64,000 nt of DNA from Mastigocoleus testarum BC008 (GTDB lineage Bacteria > Cyanobacteriota > Cyanobacteriia > Cyanobacteriales > Nostocaceae): NCBI RefSeq assembly GCF_001456025.1, contig NZ_LMTZ01000129.1:19028-83027 (forward strand), in the 5' to 3' direction. This document shows, one piece after another, positions 1 through 8,195 of this stretch. Each line of letters starts with the position of its first letter. Position 1 is the first letter of the stretch. A program made the translations under genes and the position numbers. The notes under the pieces are model-generated. The model was given only the letters and a program-made list of their open reading frames with translations. It was not told where the DNA came from and ran no database searches.

Positions 1-1329
1 AGTCATGACCCTGTCATTAGACCATTTAATTAGACGCATCCAGAAATTAAATCGCTGGGCAACTTCTGAATAAGGTACGGTGGTTTGTGACAGTAAAAAA
101 AACAATGGTGGACTGAATAGCTTTGGAAATCGCTTATTCATTTTGCTTGTGATTCCCATAGCAGTGTTAAATAAAAATATGAGCCATTTCGCTTTAGGTA
201 AAAGTTGGGTATTTAAGTCAGTAATCGCGTGTCCTTCTTTTACTTGCTGTTGTGAATATTTTGGTAGTACGACATTTAAATTATCAGCTTCTTCTTGTAA
301 GAGTTTATCTAATGCAATAACATCATTGAAAGCAGCTTGACATCCTTGACCGAGGTAAGATGACATTCCATGAGCAGCATCACCAATTAAAACTGCTTGT
401 CCAGGAAGGTCATGATAACGATTACATTTAGTTTCAACTACAGTAGAAGGACGTTGGTTACAAAATTCCTGTGCTTGTTCGTCGCTAATTTCGATTCCTG
501 GTAGCCATTCTTCATTAATCATCTTTTGAAGATCGCTGTATGTTTGAACTTTTGGTGGATTCCCTATTAATTGTGTTGGTTCTTGAGTCCAAAACATTAA
601 AACGCACAAGCGATCATTAATCTCTGGAATAGCAGCACCGGAAAGACTATATTGTTTAAATCTTGATCGATCCTCACGATATATTTTTCTAAAAAGGTAA
701 CTGGTATCTACCGCTATATTTTTTGGTCTGGGAATATGAATTGTTTTCCATGCAGTATCAAAATACTTTTGCTGGAAATCAAACCCAGGTCTCTTCATAA
801 ATGCTTCTCTAACAACAGAATTTACTCCGTCACTTCCAACTAGAAGGTCGTAGGATTGAGTAATTAGACTATTGTCGTTAACTCGTAAATTAACTGTATG
901 CTCCTTTAAATTTATATCAATGCAAGGACTATCAAAGATAATTTTTATTTGATTATTATTTCGTTTTTCTAATTCATTGAGTAGAGCAATACAAAGGTCA
1001 TTACGATTGATGAGAAGACTAAAATTATCCGGTTCTTTATTTCGTAAAAAAGATTGCCATCCTTGCTTTTTTTGAGAATAAATTGCTGATTTGCGTATCT
1101 GTATTCCTTGTTGTTTAACACTTGACCATAATCCATCAATTGCTTTTAAAGCTTGTTGACCCCGTCGAGTTAAACCAACAACAAAGGCTCTTTTAGAATA
1201 ATTATTTGCTCTAGAATCGCTTCTTTTTTCATAAATATAAATTTGATAATTATTTGAGCGATTCGATAGATAGTGAGCTAGTAAAAGTCCTGCTGGTCCT
1301 GCACCAATGATGACAATATTCTTAACCAT
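1..1329 (-). CDS. FAD-dependent monooxygenase, kynurenine 3-monooxygenase-like (C-terminus beyond window)
   Basis: Reading the complement from the ATG at 1327-1329 gives 443 uninterrupted codons to base 1, so the gene is cut by the window edge. The N-terminus carries the dinucleotide-binding motif IIGAGPAGLLLAH (residues 7-19). A second FAD motif, LIGDAAHGMSSYLGQGCQAA, has its Asp near residue 317. Both are hallmarks of the p-hydroxybenzoate hydroxylase fold. The stretch RAFVVGLTRRGQQALKAI and the middle motif LLVGSDGVNSVVREAFMKRP resemble kynurenine 3-monooxygenase more than ubiquinone hydroxylases. Such enzymes hydroxylate an aromatic substrate using NAD(P)H and O2. The substrate here is inferred only from similarity. 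No other kynurenine-pathway gene is in the window, so another aromatic substrate is possible. The family is confident; the specific activity is not. Confidence 0.88.
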   Translation of the reverse strand, partial: MVKNIVIIGAGPAGLLLAHYLSNRSNNYQIYIYEKRSDSRANNYSKRAFVVGLTRRGQQALKAIDGLWSSVKQQGIQIRKSAIYSQKKQGWQSFLRNKEPDNFSLLINRNDLCIALLNELEKRNNNQIKIIFDSPCIDINLKEHTVNLRVNDNSLITQSYDLLVGSDGVNSVVREAFMKRPGFDFQQKYFDTAWKTIHIPRPKNIAVDTSYLFRKIYREDRSRFKQYSLSGAAIPEINDRLCVLMFWTQEPTQLIGNPPKVQTYSDLQKMINEEWLPGIEISDEQAQEFCNQRPSTVVETKCNRYHDLPGQAVLIGDAAHGMSSYLGQGCQAAFNDVIALDKLLQEEADNLNVVLPKYSQQQVKEGHAITDLNTQLLPKAKWLIFLFNTAMGITSKMNKRFPKLFSPPLFFLLSQTTVPYSEVAQRFNFWMRLIKWSNDRVMT

Positions 1330-1899
1330 TTTTACTTCAGTCAAATACTACTTAAAATACATCTGTCATTCCATGAAAAGTATTAAAAATTAAGATATTT
1401 TTAGAATCTAGTTACTTGTATTAAAAAATACGACTAATTGGGTGCTTGCTGCTAGATGCACAATTATTTCGGGACAGTTCATAGCTTAAATGGATGTTAA
1501 GCAATAATTTTAAGGGAAACATAAAAATACATTAGAATTAAAACTCACAATCTACTACTTACTTGCTTGTGTATAAAAAAGCTAGTAATCTGTCTAGGAT
1601 AATTATTTGAAACGAAATAATTGTGACACTAATACAACTGTCTACTAGATAATGAAAATGCTTATAAAAAATATTCTAATTTCGTTCTGTAAGATAATTA
1701 AGTGAACTAGAGTTATCTATCTGCGGGAATGAGTTCAAAACCCGAATTTATATAGCTTACGTAATATCCACTACTTTCCTAATCTTTACGTTTCATAATG
1801 TGCGAACAGTTGAAAGTTGGAAATTATTTCCTGGACAATCAAAATAAGTGTCCATATGTATTTCAGATCGAAATTATTAGTAGCTAAACTTGCTTATAA
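1330..1899. other. AT-rich intergenic region with a possible NtcA-type box
   Basis: No coding potential is seen in this spacer between divergent genes. A sequence of the form GTA-N8-TAC lies at 1761-1774 and a CATAAT hexamer at 1794-1799, about 100 bases before the pentapeptide-repeat gene. This resembles an NtcA-activated promoter, but the spacing is slightly short and single matches of this kind are expected by chance. The regulatory reading is weak. Confidence 0.3.
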
Positions 1900-2589
1900 G
1901 TGAGTTTAGCAAAAAGTATTTTACCAATGAATTCAGTGGATAGTAACGAAAAACTACCTACTGTATTGAAGACGTCTAGTAGTGACGAACTTTTACAGCG
2001 TTATGCAGTAGGAGATAGAGATTTTCCTGGAAGTAAGTTAAGTGGAGCGGATCTTAATAGTAATAATTTAAGTCGTACTGATTTAAGTAGAGCTAATTTG
2101 AAGGGTGCTCATCTCAGCCATGCTAATTTAAGTAATGCTAATTTAAGTGATGCTAATTTGATTAATGCCGAGTTGCTGGGTGTGAATCTAAATCGTGCTA
2201 ACCTGAATAGCACAAAGTTGAGTGGCGCAGATTTAAGTGGTGCAGATTTGCGAGATACAATCCTGAGTGGTGCGGATCTGCGTGGCGCGAACCTCAGTTA
2301 TGCAGATTTGAGTGGTGCAAGCCTTCGTCTCACAGACTTGCGTGGTGCTAATCTCTGCGGTACTAATTTAAGAAATACTAATCTTAATGATGCTTTTCTG
2401 AATTATACAAATCTTGAAAATACTTGTTTACTTGGTGCAAAGCTAAAAAGAACTGATTTTAAAGATGCAAATATCAAAAATGCAATTTTTGGTCACAATA
2501 AAGAGTTATCCGAGGATACTCAATTGCAATTGGAAATGCAGGGTATTGTCTTTGAAGATTCTGAACAGAAGATTCGACAAATCAGTTAG
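1900..2589 (+). CDS. Pentapeptide-repeat protein
   Basis: The protein has 229 residues. From about residue 46 to 197 it is built of about 30 pentapeptides of the A(D/N)LSX type, which fold as a right-handed quadrilateral beta-helix. The N-terminal segment ELLQRYAVGDRDF is typical of cyanobacterial members whose repeats follow a short cap. No signal peptide, membrane helix or extra catalytic domain is seen, so it is probably cytosolic and acts through binding. The frame opens right after a TAA: the GTG at 1900 directly follows a stop and the first in-frame ATG is at 1927, so the true start is one of these two. Neither has a clear Shine-Dalgarno. The function of such proteins in cyanobacteria is mostly unknown. 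Confidence 0.88.
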   Translation: MSLAKSILPMNSVDSNEKLPTVLKTSSSDELLQRYAVGDRDFPGSKLSGADLNSNNLSRTDLSRANLKGAHLSHANLSNANLSDANLINAELLGVNLNRANLNSTKLSGADLSGADLRDTILSGADLRGANLSYADLSGASLRLTDLRGANLCGTNLRNTNLNDAFLNYTNLENTCLLGAKLKRTDFKDANIKNAIFGHNKELSEDTQLQLEMQGIVFEDSEQKIRQIS

Positions 2590-2753
2590 TATAAATAGAA
2601 CAACAAGAATCCAAGATTCGAGTAAGAGTTGAGAAAGCAGAATTCAAAAAAATCATTCAAAAATAATCTATTTTGATTTACCGTTTGTACATTAAGGGTT
2701 TTGTGTTTCTGAACCACATATTTACCAACCAAATATTTACCAACCAAAATTTT

Positions 2754-2778
2754 AGAGACGTAGCAGTGCTACGTCTCT
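2754..2778. repeat. Perfect 12-bp palindrome (AGAGACGTAGCA / TGCTACGTCTCT) between convergent genes
   Basis: The arms 2754-2765 and 2767-2778 are perfectly complementary around one base. The palindrome sits between the pentapeptide gene and ftsH, which converge, so it could act as a two-way terminator; no long T-tract follows on either strand. A variant with the same architecture lies at 24228-24254 and differs by a paired C-to-T / G-to-A change that keeps the stem intact. This suggests a dispersed, structure-conserved repeat. Confidence 0.75.
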
Positions 2779-2828
2779 ACATTATTGTTCTATAAGTCTT
2801 TAATGATTCAGCAATAATTCAGCGAGAT

Positions 2829-4763
2829 TTAAACTAAAACACCTGGTAGTCGGGAGATCTCATCAGATAAATGACCACTCGCTAACCACTCTTCTAATTC
2901 ATTTGGTGATTGAACTCGTTCGAGTTTTTCCCGTAGGTAAGAACCTTCAAGTATTTCTTTTTCAAGTAATTCTTGAGCAGTTTCTTCTAATAAGTCGCGG
3001 TTAATTTGCAAAATACTCAAAGCAATGTGATGAGCATTATCTACTATTTGCTTCACCTCGCGATCAATTTCTTCTGCAACTTTGGGGCTAATAGAACGCC
3101 GGGGATTACCATAACCTTCAATAAATTGCTGTTGAAGTTTTTCAAAAGCTATGGGACCGAGGTGATTACTCATTCCATACAGAGTAACGTAACGTTCTGC
3201 TAACTCAGTTACTTTTTGGATATCGTCAGAAGCACCAGTAGAAACTTTACCAAATACAATTTCTTCAGCCGAACGTCCACCTAATAATGTTGCAATCCGA
3301 CCGCGAATTTCGTCTTCCAACATCAAGAAGCGATCTTCTTCTGGCATTTGAATGGTATAACCCAATGCTCCAACACCGCGGGGAACCACAGATATTTTCT
3401 CAACTCTTCCTGCTCCGGGCATTAAAGCACCGATAATAGCATGACCTACTTCGTGATAAGCTACAGTCTTCTTCTCAGTTTCATTAAGTACTCGTGATCG
3501 CTTTTCTAAACCGGCTACAACCCGTTCGATCGCTTCATTGAAATCTGCTGTGATTACAGCATCTCGATTTTGACGGGCTGCAAGTAATGCGGCTTCATTC
3601 ACTAAGTTGGCTAAATCTGCACCTGCAAAACCAGGGGTACGCACAGCAACGGTAGCCAAATCCACATCATCAGCTAGTTTTACTTCCCGAGCATGAACCT
3701 TCAAAATTGCTTCGCGACCGGATTTATCGGGACGGTCCACAACTATTTGGCGGTCAAAACGACCGGGACGGCGTAATGCTTGATCTAATACTTCCGGACG
3801 GTTGGTAGCAGCGATGATAATTACACCGGTGTTAGCATCGAAACCATCCATTTCTGTCAATAACTGGTTTAAGGTTTGTTCCCGTTCGTCATTACCACCA
3901 GCAAAACCTCCGGGACCACCACGAGATTTACCAAGAGCGTCTAATTCATCAATAAAAACAATACAGGGAGATTGCTGTTTAGCTTGTTCAAACAGGTCGC
4001 GTACCCGCGCAGCACCTACACCTACAAAGAGTTCGATAAATTCAGAACCAGAAATACTGAAGAAAGGAACAGCAGCTTCACCCGCGATCGCTTTTGCTAA
4101 AAGTGTTTTACCAGTTCCCGGAGGTCCAACCAATAAGACACCTTTGGGAATTTTTGCTCCTAGACGAGTATACTTCTGAGCATTTTTGAGGAAATCAACA
4201 ATCTCTTCCAGTTCGGCTTTTGCTTCATCAACTCCAGCTACATCAGGAAATTTAACGCCGGTACTACCTTCAGAATAAATCCGGGCTTTGCTTTTTCCAA
4301 CAGTTAATGCAGCAGGACCACCACCTTGACGGTTGAACAAAAATGCCCAAATTCCGAAGAAAATTAATGGTGGTACAACCCAACTCAATAAAGTACCAAT
4401 CCAACCATTTTGACTTGGTGGTGGTGCAGCGAATTCAACGTTACCTTCCCGGAGGATTTTGGGTAAGTCTAAATCTATTGCAACGGGAGTAGTTACAAAT
4501 ACTTGTTGGGTTTCGTCACTTTCGGGAATATCTGACTTGAGAGAATATTCGATTCTTTCATTTCCGACAACTGCTTTAGCAACTTCCCCCTCTTGTACTT
4601 GAGATATAAAGTCACTGTAGGGAACTTGGGGAATTCTTTGAGCGAAGAAACTGGGAACAATAAAGTTCAGCAGTAACAAGATGGTCAAAAGAATCAAAAA
4701 ACTACCGCCAAACTGACGCATTTTCGGCGGTTTCATTTGTTTTTTGTTTTTATCAACAGGCAT
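2829..4763 (-). CDS. ftsH: ATP-dependent zinc metalloprotease FtsH
   Basis: The 644-residue protein has the full FtsH layout. It has an N-terminal membrane helix (about 21-40), a luminal/periplasmic segment and a second helix (about 121-143). The AAA domain has Walker A GPPGTGKT at 213-220, Walker B IVFIDE at 268-273 and the RRPGRFDR second region of homology at 331-338. The M41 zinc site HEVGH is at 437-441. FtsH hexamers extract and degrade membrane proteins; in cyanobacteria some complexes act in PSII repair. The motif GRVEKISVVPRGVGALGYTI differs from the PSII-repair FtsH2/FtsH3 pattern I recall, so this may be another of the usual four paralogues (FtsH4-like), an assignment from memory. 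The gene is monocistronic, with the ATG at 4761-4763. Confidence 0.97.
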   Translation of the reverse strand: MPVDKNKKQMKPPKMRQFGGSFLILLTILLLLNFIVPSFFAQRIPQVPYSDFISQVQEGEVAKAVVGNERIEYSLKSDIPESDETQQVFVTTPVAIDLDLPKILREGNVEFAAPPPSQNGWIGTLLSWVVPPLIFFGIWAFLFNRQGGGPAALTVGKSKARIYSEGSTGVKFPDVAGVDEAKAELEEIVDFLKNAQKYTRLGAKIPKGVLLVGPPGTGKTLLAKAIAGEAAVPFFSISGSEFIELFVGVGAARVRDLFEQAKQQSPCIVFIDELDALGKSRGGPGGFAGGNDEREQTLNQLLTEMDGFDANTGVIIIAATNRPEVLDQALRRPGRFDRQIVVDRPDKSGREAILKVHAREVKLADDVDLATVAVRTPGFAGADLANLVNEAALLAARQNRDAVITADFNEAIERVVAGLEKRSRVLNETEKKTVAYHEVGHAIIGALMPGAGRVEKISVVPRGVGALGYTIQMPEEDRFLMLEDEIRGRIATLLGGRSAEEIVFGKVSTGASDDIQKVTELAERYVTLYGMSNHLGPIAFEKLQQQFIEGYGNPRRSISPKVAEEIDREVKQIVDNAHHIALSILQINRDLLEETAQELLEKEILEGSYLREKLERVQSPNELEEWLASGHLSDEISRLPGVLV

Positions 4764-5322
4764 TTTCTATAGACTCTCCCGGTTAAATGAAGTCAAAAAT
4801 CAAAAGTCATTGGCGCATTTGTTCCGTAGGTAGCGGCTCCATAGGTAGCGCAGCTAGAGGCTCGGCTCTAGCTATAGGTAGCGCAGCTATAAGCCTTCTC
4901 GGGTATAGTTAGTCAAAAGTGTTTAACTGCAATTAACCTCAAAATTTTTTCACTAATAAATTAGTAAAGTTAGCTACTATAGCAATTGAAAACTTGAACT
5001 TATAAAGAGGAATATAGATCGTGTTACCGAAAACTATCAGTAAAAGTAAAATTAATGCTACTGCAAGAAGAAAATACTAGCTTGTTAACAATAGTTTCCA
5101 TCATTCCACCTTCTGTTTTAAAAGCGATCAAGTTTAGGATCGAGAATAATCCCAGGAATATTAGGGTAGAAATTTGTAAGTAAATCATGGTGGTGTGGGA
5201 ACAGTTAGGTTGTTATTTAATCCTTTCGCCTGAGAATATTGTAGAAATTTAATGCGACTAACAACAGTAGTATCTACCACACCCTAATTAGGAAAATTGC
5301 CGTACTTTCAATCAAGAATAAG
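4764..5322. other. ftsH upstream region with GC-rich short repeats
   Basis: No convincing gene is present. The segment 4820-4905 is GC-rich against an AT-rich background. It holds the direct repeat ATAGGTAGCGCAGCTA at 4841-4856 and 4874-4889, flanking the inverted pair AGCTAGAG/CTCTAGCT. The 17 bases 4845-4861 recur inverted at 5962-5978. The rest is AT-rich and presumably holds the ftsH promoter, which I could not place. Confidence 0.6.
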
Positions 5323-5511
5323 ATGAAATTGATTATAAAAGTTTTTTTGCTATCGCTAGTTATTTCGCTGTTGATTAAAGATATCTTGCCGAATTTCTCC
5401 ATTCCAGCAACAACAACTACAGTCTTAATTATTGTTTTATTACCCACAATAGTATTAGCGTTTACCTTGCTCTGGCGAATGCAGTTACATGAAAAAATTA
5501 CTAATAACTAG
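5323..5511 (+). CDS. Small two-helix membrane protein, unknown function
   Basis: The 62-residue ORF encodes two hydrophobic segments, about residues 3-24 and 32-52. They are separated by a proline-containing turn (LPNFSIPATTTT), with a basic/polar C-terminus after LLWRMQ. The pattern resembles a small hypothetical protein I have seen in Nostocales, but that is memory, not a search. No strong Shine-Dalgarno precedes the ATG (CAAGAATAAG). Two well-formed helices in so short an ORF argue against a chance frame. Function unknown. Confidence 0.62.
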   Translation: MKLIIKVFLLSLVISLLIKDILPNFSIPATTTTVLIIVLLPTIVLAFTLLWRMQLHEKITNN

Positions 5512-6060
5512 TACTACATAAACCAAACTTATATGTTATGTACATTCTCTGGAATATGTTTAATTACCATTGAATATAGAGTAAAACAGTATTGTTTGTG
5601 AGTAATAAATCATACTTTGAAATATATTCTTTTTCGATCTATGCTCAAATTGCTGAGTTTAAATTGCTGAAATTAGCTAAACTCGCTCGAATATCTATCT
5701 TACTCCCAAGGAAAAATTAGAAACCGCTTTTCCAGTAAGCATTTTAGCTTAGTGAGTAAAATATTCTGATTTCATCTACTGCGAGGAGTTTAATACTTTT
5801 GCTGTGCTTAGACCCACAGTATCTAGAGTACGCTATGACTACGCTAATTGCTAGGCGTTAACACTGTACAGGCGTGATCTATTTTGTTCGCAAAGCGTGT
5901 CCGTAGGACATATGCATGACTTATGTCCTACGGACACGCCAGAGCCTGCGGCGACGGCGGAGCCTCTAGCTGCGCTACCTGCGGATCAGCTAATGACTTT
6001 TGACTTTTGACTTTTGAATTCCCCCTGTGGGACGCTCACATCAAAACCTGGGAGACTGGC
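5512..6060. other. Intergenic region with palindromic repeat and heptad tract
   Basis: No gene is seen. The right part (5890-6020) is a composite repeat: the 17-bp hairpin at 5895-5939, a GC-rich segment (5941-5990) containing an inverted copy of the repeat at 4845-4861, and then GACTTTT heptads (about 5994-6016) running up to the next gene. Confidence 0.65.
5895..5939. repeat. 17-bp perfect inverted repeat (hairpin)
   Basis: GCGTGTCCGTAGGACAT at 5895-5911 is perfectly complementary to 5923-5939 with an 11-base loop. Partial copies of the same arm appear near 7306-7322 (GCGTGTCCGCAGGACAT, one change) and near 42282-42296. In all three places it lies beside GACTTTT heptads. It is a dispersed repeat rather than a gene-specific terminator. 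Confidence 0.85.
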
Positions 6061-7272
6061 GTGAATTTAGGTCAATGGATTGGCTTAATTGCCATACTTT
6101 TATCTTTATATATATTGTGGCAAATTCGAGAAGTACTTTTGCTAATGTTTGCTGCAGTTGTAATAGCTACGACTTTAAATCGACTGGCAAAATATTTGCA
6201 AAGTTTGGGACTCAAACGGGGATTCTCTGTATTTTTATCAGTAATTATCTTTTTTGCTACTATTGTTGGTTTTTTCTGGCTGATCGTACCGCCATTTGCA
6301 GATCAATTCCAAGAGTTGACTAGTAAGGTTCCCCAAGGTATTGCACGTTTTAATGCTTGGTTGGATGAGCTAGAAACTCAAATTCCCCGCCAATACAGCG
6401 ATTACATACCCGATATCAATCGATTACTAGAACAAGCACAACCTTTTATCGAACGTGTTTTAGGAAGTTCTTTCGCTTTTGTTTCCGGTTCTTTGGAAGC
6501 TTTGCTTAAAGTTCTTTTAGTATTAGTGCTAACGGGGATGTTATTAGCTAGTCCCTTATCTTACCGTAAAGCCTTTATTCGTTTGTTTCCTTCCTTTTAT
6601 CGCCGCAAAGTCGATGCGATTTTGAATGAATGTGAGGATTCTTTACAGGGGTGGGTATCCGGCGCATTTATTGCTATGTGTGTAGTCGGATTGATGAGCG
6701 TCATTGGTTTGTGGGCTTTGCAAGTTCCTGCAGCTTTGGCTTTGGGGATTTTAGCGGGATTTTTAAATTTAATTCCCAACTTGGGTCCGACTATGAGCGT
6801 TATTCCAGCGATGGCGATCGCATTATTAGATGCACCCTGGAAATCATTTGCTGTTTTAATTTTATATTTTGTGATTCAGCAGGTTGAAAGTAATTTTTTG
6901 ACGCCAGTGGTAATGGCGCATCAGGTTTCTTTATTACCAGCGATTACTTTAATTTCTCAATTGTTTTTTGCATACTTTTTTGGTTTTTTAGGTTTATTAT
7001 TAGCACTTCCCTTAACAGTTGTTGCCAAAATTTGGATGACACAGGTTTTGGTTGTAGATGTTTTGGATAAGTGGGCACATAAATCACATCCAGAAACCGA
7101 GATTGTTATAGTCGCGGATAAATCCCAGGTGGATGAGATTATTGAAAAGGCTCATGAAAAAACCCATGAAAAAACTCATGAAAAAAATAATATGTCTTCA
7201 GATAAAGATGTAAGAAATAATGATTTTCCAGAAGGAGATGATTCAGAATCGAGTAAAGAACATAAATCTTAG
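6061..7272 (+). CDS. AI-2E family transporter (PerM/YdiK-type permease)
   Basis: A polytopic membrane protein of about 403 residues with the AI-2E-transporter layout. Hydrophobic helices come first (VNLGQWIGLIAILLSLYILW), then an amphipathic loop (VPPFADQFQEL) and a C-terminal helix bundle containing GILAGFLNLIPNLGPTMSVI and FFGFLGLLLALPLTVV. Members export small molecules or ions and most are uncharacterised; the AI-2 role is not general. I chose the GTG at 6061, which has GGGAG six bases upstream and matches usual N-termini. The frame extends to a TTG at 6007, but those 18 codons start inside a GACTTTT heptad tract. The C-terminus is a hydrophilic tail with three direct copies of HEKT/HEKN from a 12-base repeat. 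Confidence 0.9.
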   Translation: MNLGQWIGLIAILLSLYILWQIREVLLLMFAAVVIATTLNRLAKYLQSLGLKRGFSVFLSVIIFFATIVGFFWLIVPPFADQFQELTSKVPQGIARFNAWLDELETQIPRQYSDYIPDINRLLEQAQPFIERVLGSSFAFVSGSLEALLKVLLVLVLTGMLLASPLSYRKAFIRLFPSFYRRKVDAILNECEDSLQGWVSGAFIAMCVVGLMSVIGLWALQVPAALALGILAGFLNLIPNLGPTMSVIPAMAIALLDAPWKSFAVLILYFVIQQVESNFLTPVVMAHQVSLLPAITLISQLFFAYFFGFLGLLLALPLTVVAKIWMTQVLVVDVLDKWAHKSHPETEIVIVADKSQVDEIIEKAHEKTHEKTHEKNNMSSDKDVRNNDFPEGDDSESSKEHKS

Positions 7273-7605
7273 TACCGCTACGCGGAATTCAAAAGTCATT
7301 AGCATAGCGTGTCCGCAGGACATAATTCAAAAGCTATTTAAATACGAACAAAGTTTGGTGACCCTAACAGCAAATTCAAATGTTCTGTCAGAAATTGGTG
7401 TGTGACTACTCATGCTAAATACTGAAATTAGCGGAATCATCCTAACGTAGCAGTTCTTTAACCCCACTTTTGACTTTTGACTTATCTCCTACGGAAACAT
7501 GCTTAGCCTGCGGCGTCAGCGTTAGCCTCTAGCTACGATATCGGCATTGCTGCGCTAACGGCGCAAGCTGCGTGCAATCCGCTAATGACTTTTGACTTTT
7601 AAATA
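7273..7605. other. Repeat-rich intergenic region
   Basis: No gene is seen. Two composite repeats occupy the spacer. One at 7276-7325 holds the GCGTGTCCGCAGGACAT arm. The other, at 7466-7603, holds GACTTTT heptads on both sides of a GC-rich core (GCCTGCGGCGTCAGCGTTAG and following). These are the same building blocks as at 5890-6020. Confidence 0.65.
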
Positions 7606-7806
7606 CTACACCTGTTGTAAATCTATCTCTTCAATTATTTCCAAAGCATAAAAAAGCGCAGCATCCGCATCGGTAAGCGTGGTACTGCCATTCTCAAGTA
7701 GACGCTTATTAACAACTTTCCAGGCATTTGGATGACTTTCCCTGAACTTTGTTAACTGATCGAAAACTGAGCGTAAGTCGGTATGCAGATCTTGTTTATT
7801 TTCCAT
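7606..7806 (-). CDS. Small conserved-looking acidic protein, unknown function
   Basis: This 66-residue ORF begins MENKQDLHTDLRSVF and ends ALEIIEEIDLQQV. It is soluble, helical and acidic, with no membrane segment or cysteine motif. A strong Shine-Dalgarno (GGAGGGTGAGAG) immediately precedes its ATG at 7804-7806, which is good evidence of translation. I do not recognise a family. It is flanked by repeat-rich spacers, so it is probably transcribed alone. Confidence 0.68.
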   Translation of the reverse strand: MENKQDLHTDLRSVFDQLTKFRESHPNAWKVVNKRLLENGSTTLTDADAALFYALEIIEEIDLQQV

Positions 7807-8018
7807 CTCTCACCCTCCGTTGTTAGCGCGATGTGACCTTTAGCGCATCAAAGTACTGCGACAACAGGTTATTAGCTTGTGGTCGTAGAGTTCCAAGATG
7901 TTATTTTAGGGTAAACATTTTATCCTTCATCTTTATTAAAGGGTATTTTAATGCTTATCCTCAGCTTTTAATAGCGATAGTTGCATTTTTGTTTCCAAAA
8001 GTGCAAATGAATTCTAAA

Positions 8019-8161
8019 GTAGGGCGTGTTACGGCAAAATAAGGATTTAATGGTTGGAATAATTCAGAATTTACCGTAACGCACCATGTTAAGTTGGCGC
8101 GTTAGACCTGTTAAATTTATTATTAAAAGTCAGGTATAGTAATGGGTCTAACACACCCTAC
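8019..8161. repeat. MITE-like element with imperfect 13-bp terminal inverted repeats
   Basis: GTAGGGCGTGTTA (8019-8031) is matched by TAACACACCCTAC (8149-8161) with one mismatch. Inside are nested complementary segments: GTTACGG/CCGTAAC, TAACGC/GCGTTA and GTTAGACC/GGTCTAAC. The element could therefore fold into two consecutive hairpins. It encodes no protein and lies just past the 3' end of trpB in the 7807-8195 spacer, which holds nothing else recognised. It may be a small non-autonomous mobile repeat or a terminator-like repeat. Confidence 0.6.
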
Positions 8162-8195
8162 AACAATTTTTTTATTTATAAACACTTTCTCAGAC

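Noticed and set aside
1761..1799. NtcA-activated promoter
   Set aside because: One GTA-N8-TAC match with non-ideal spacing to the -10 is expected by chance; kept only as a note.
7833..8042. 69-codon plus-strand frame
   Set aside because: It runs into the MITE-like repeat, has no Shine-Dalgarno and an unlikely composition.
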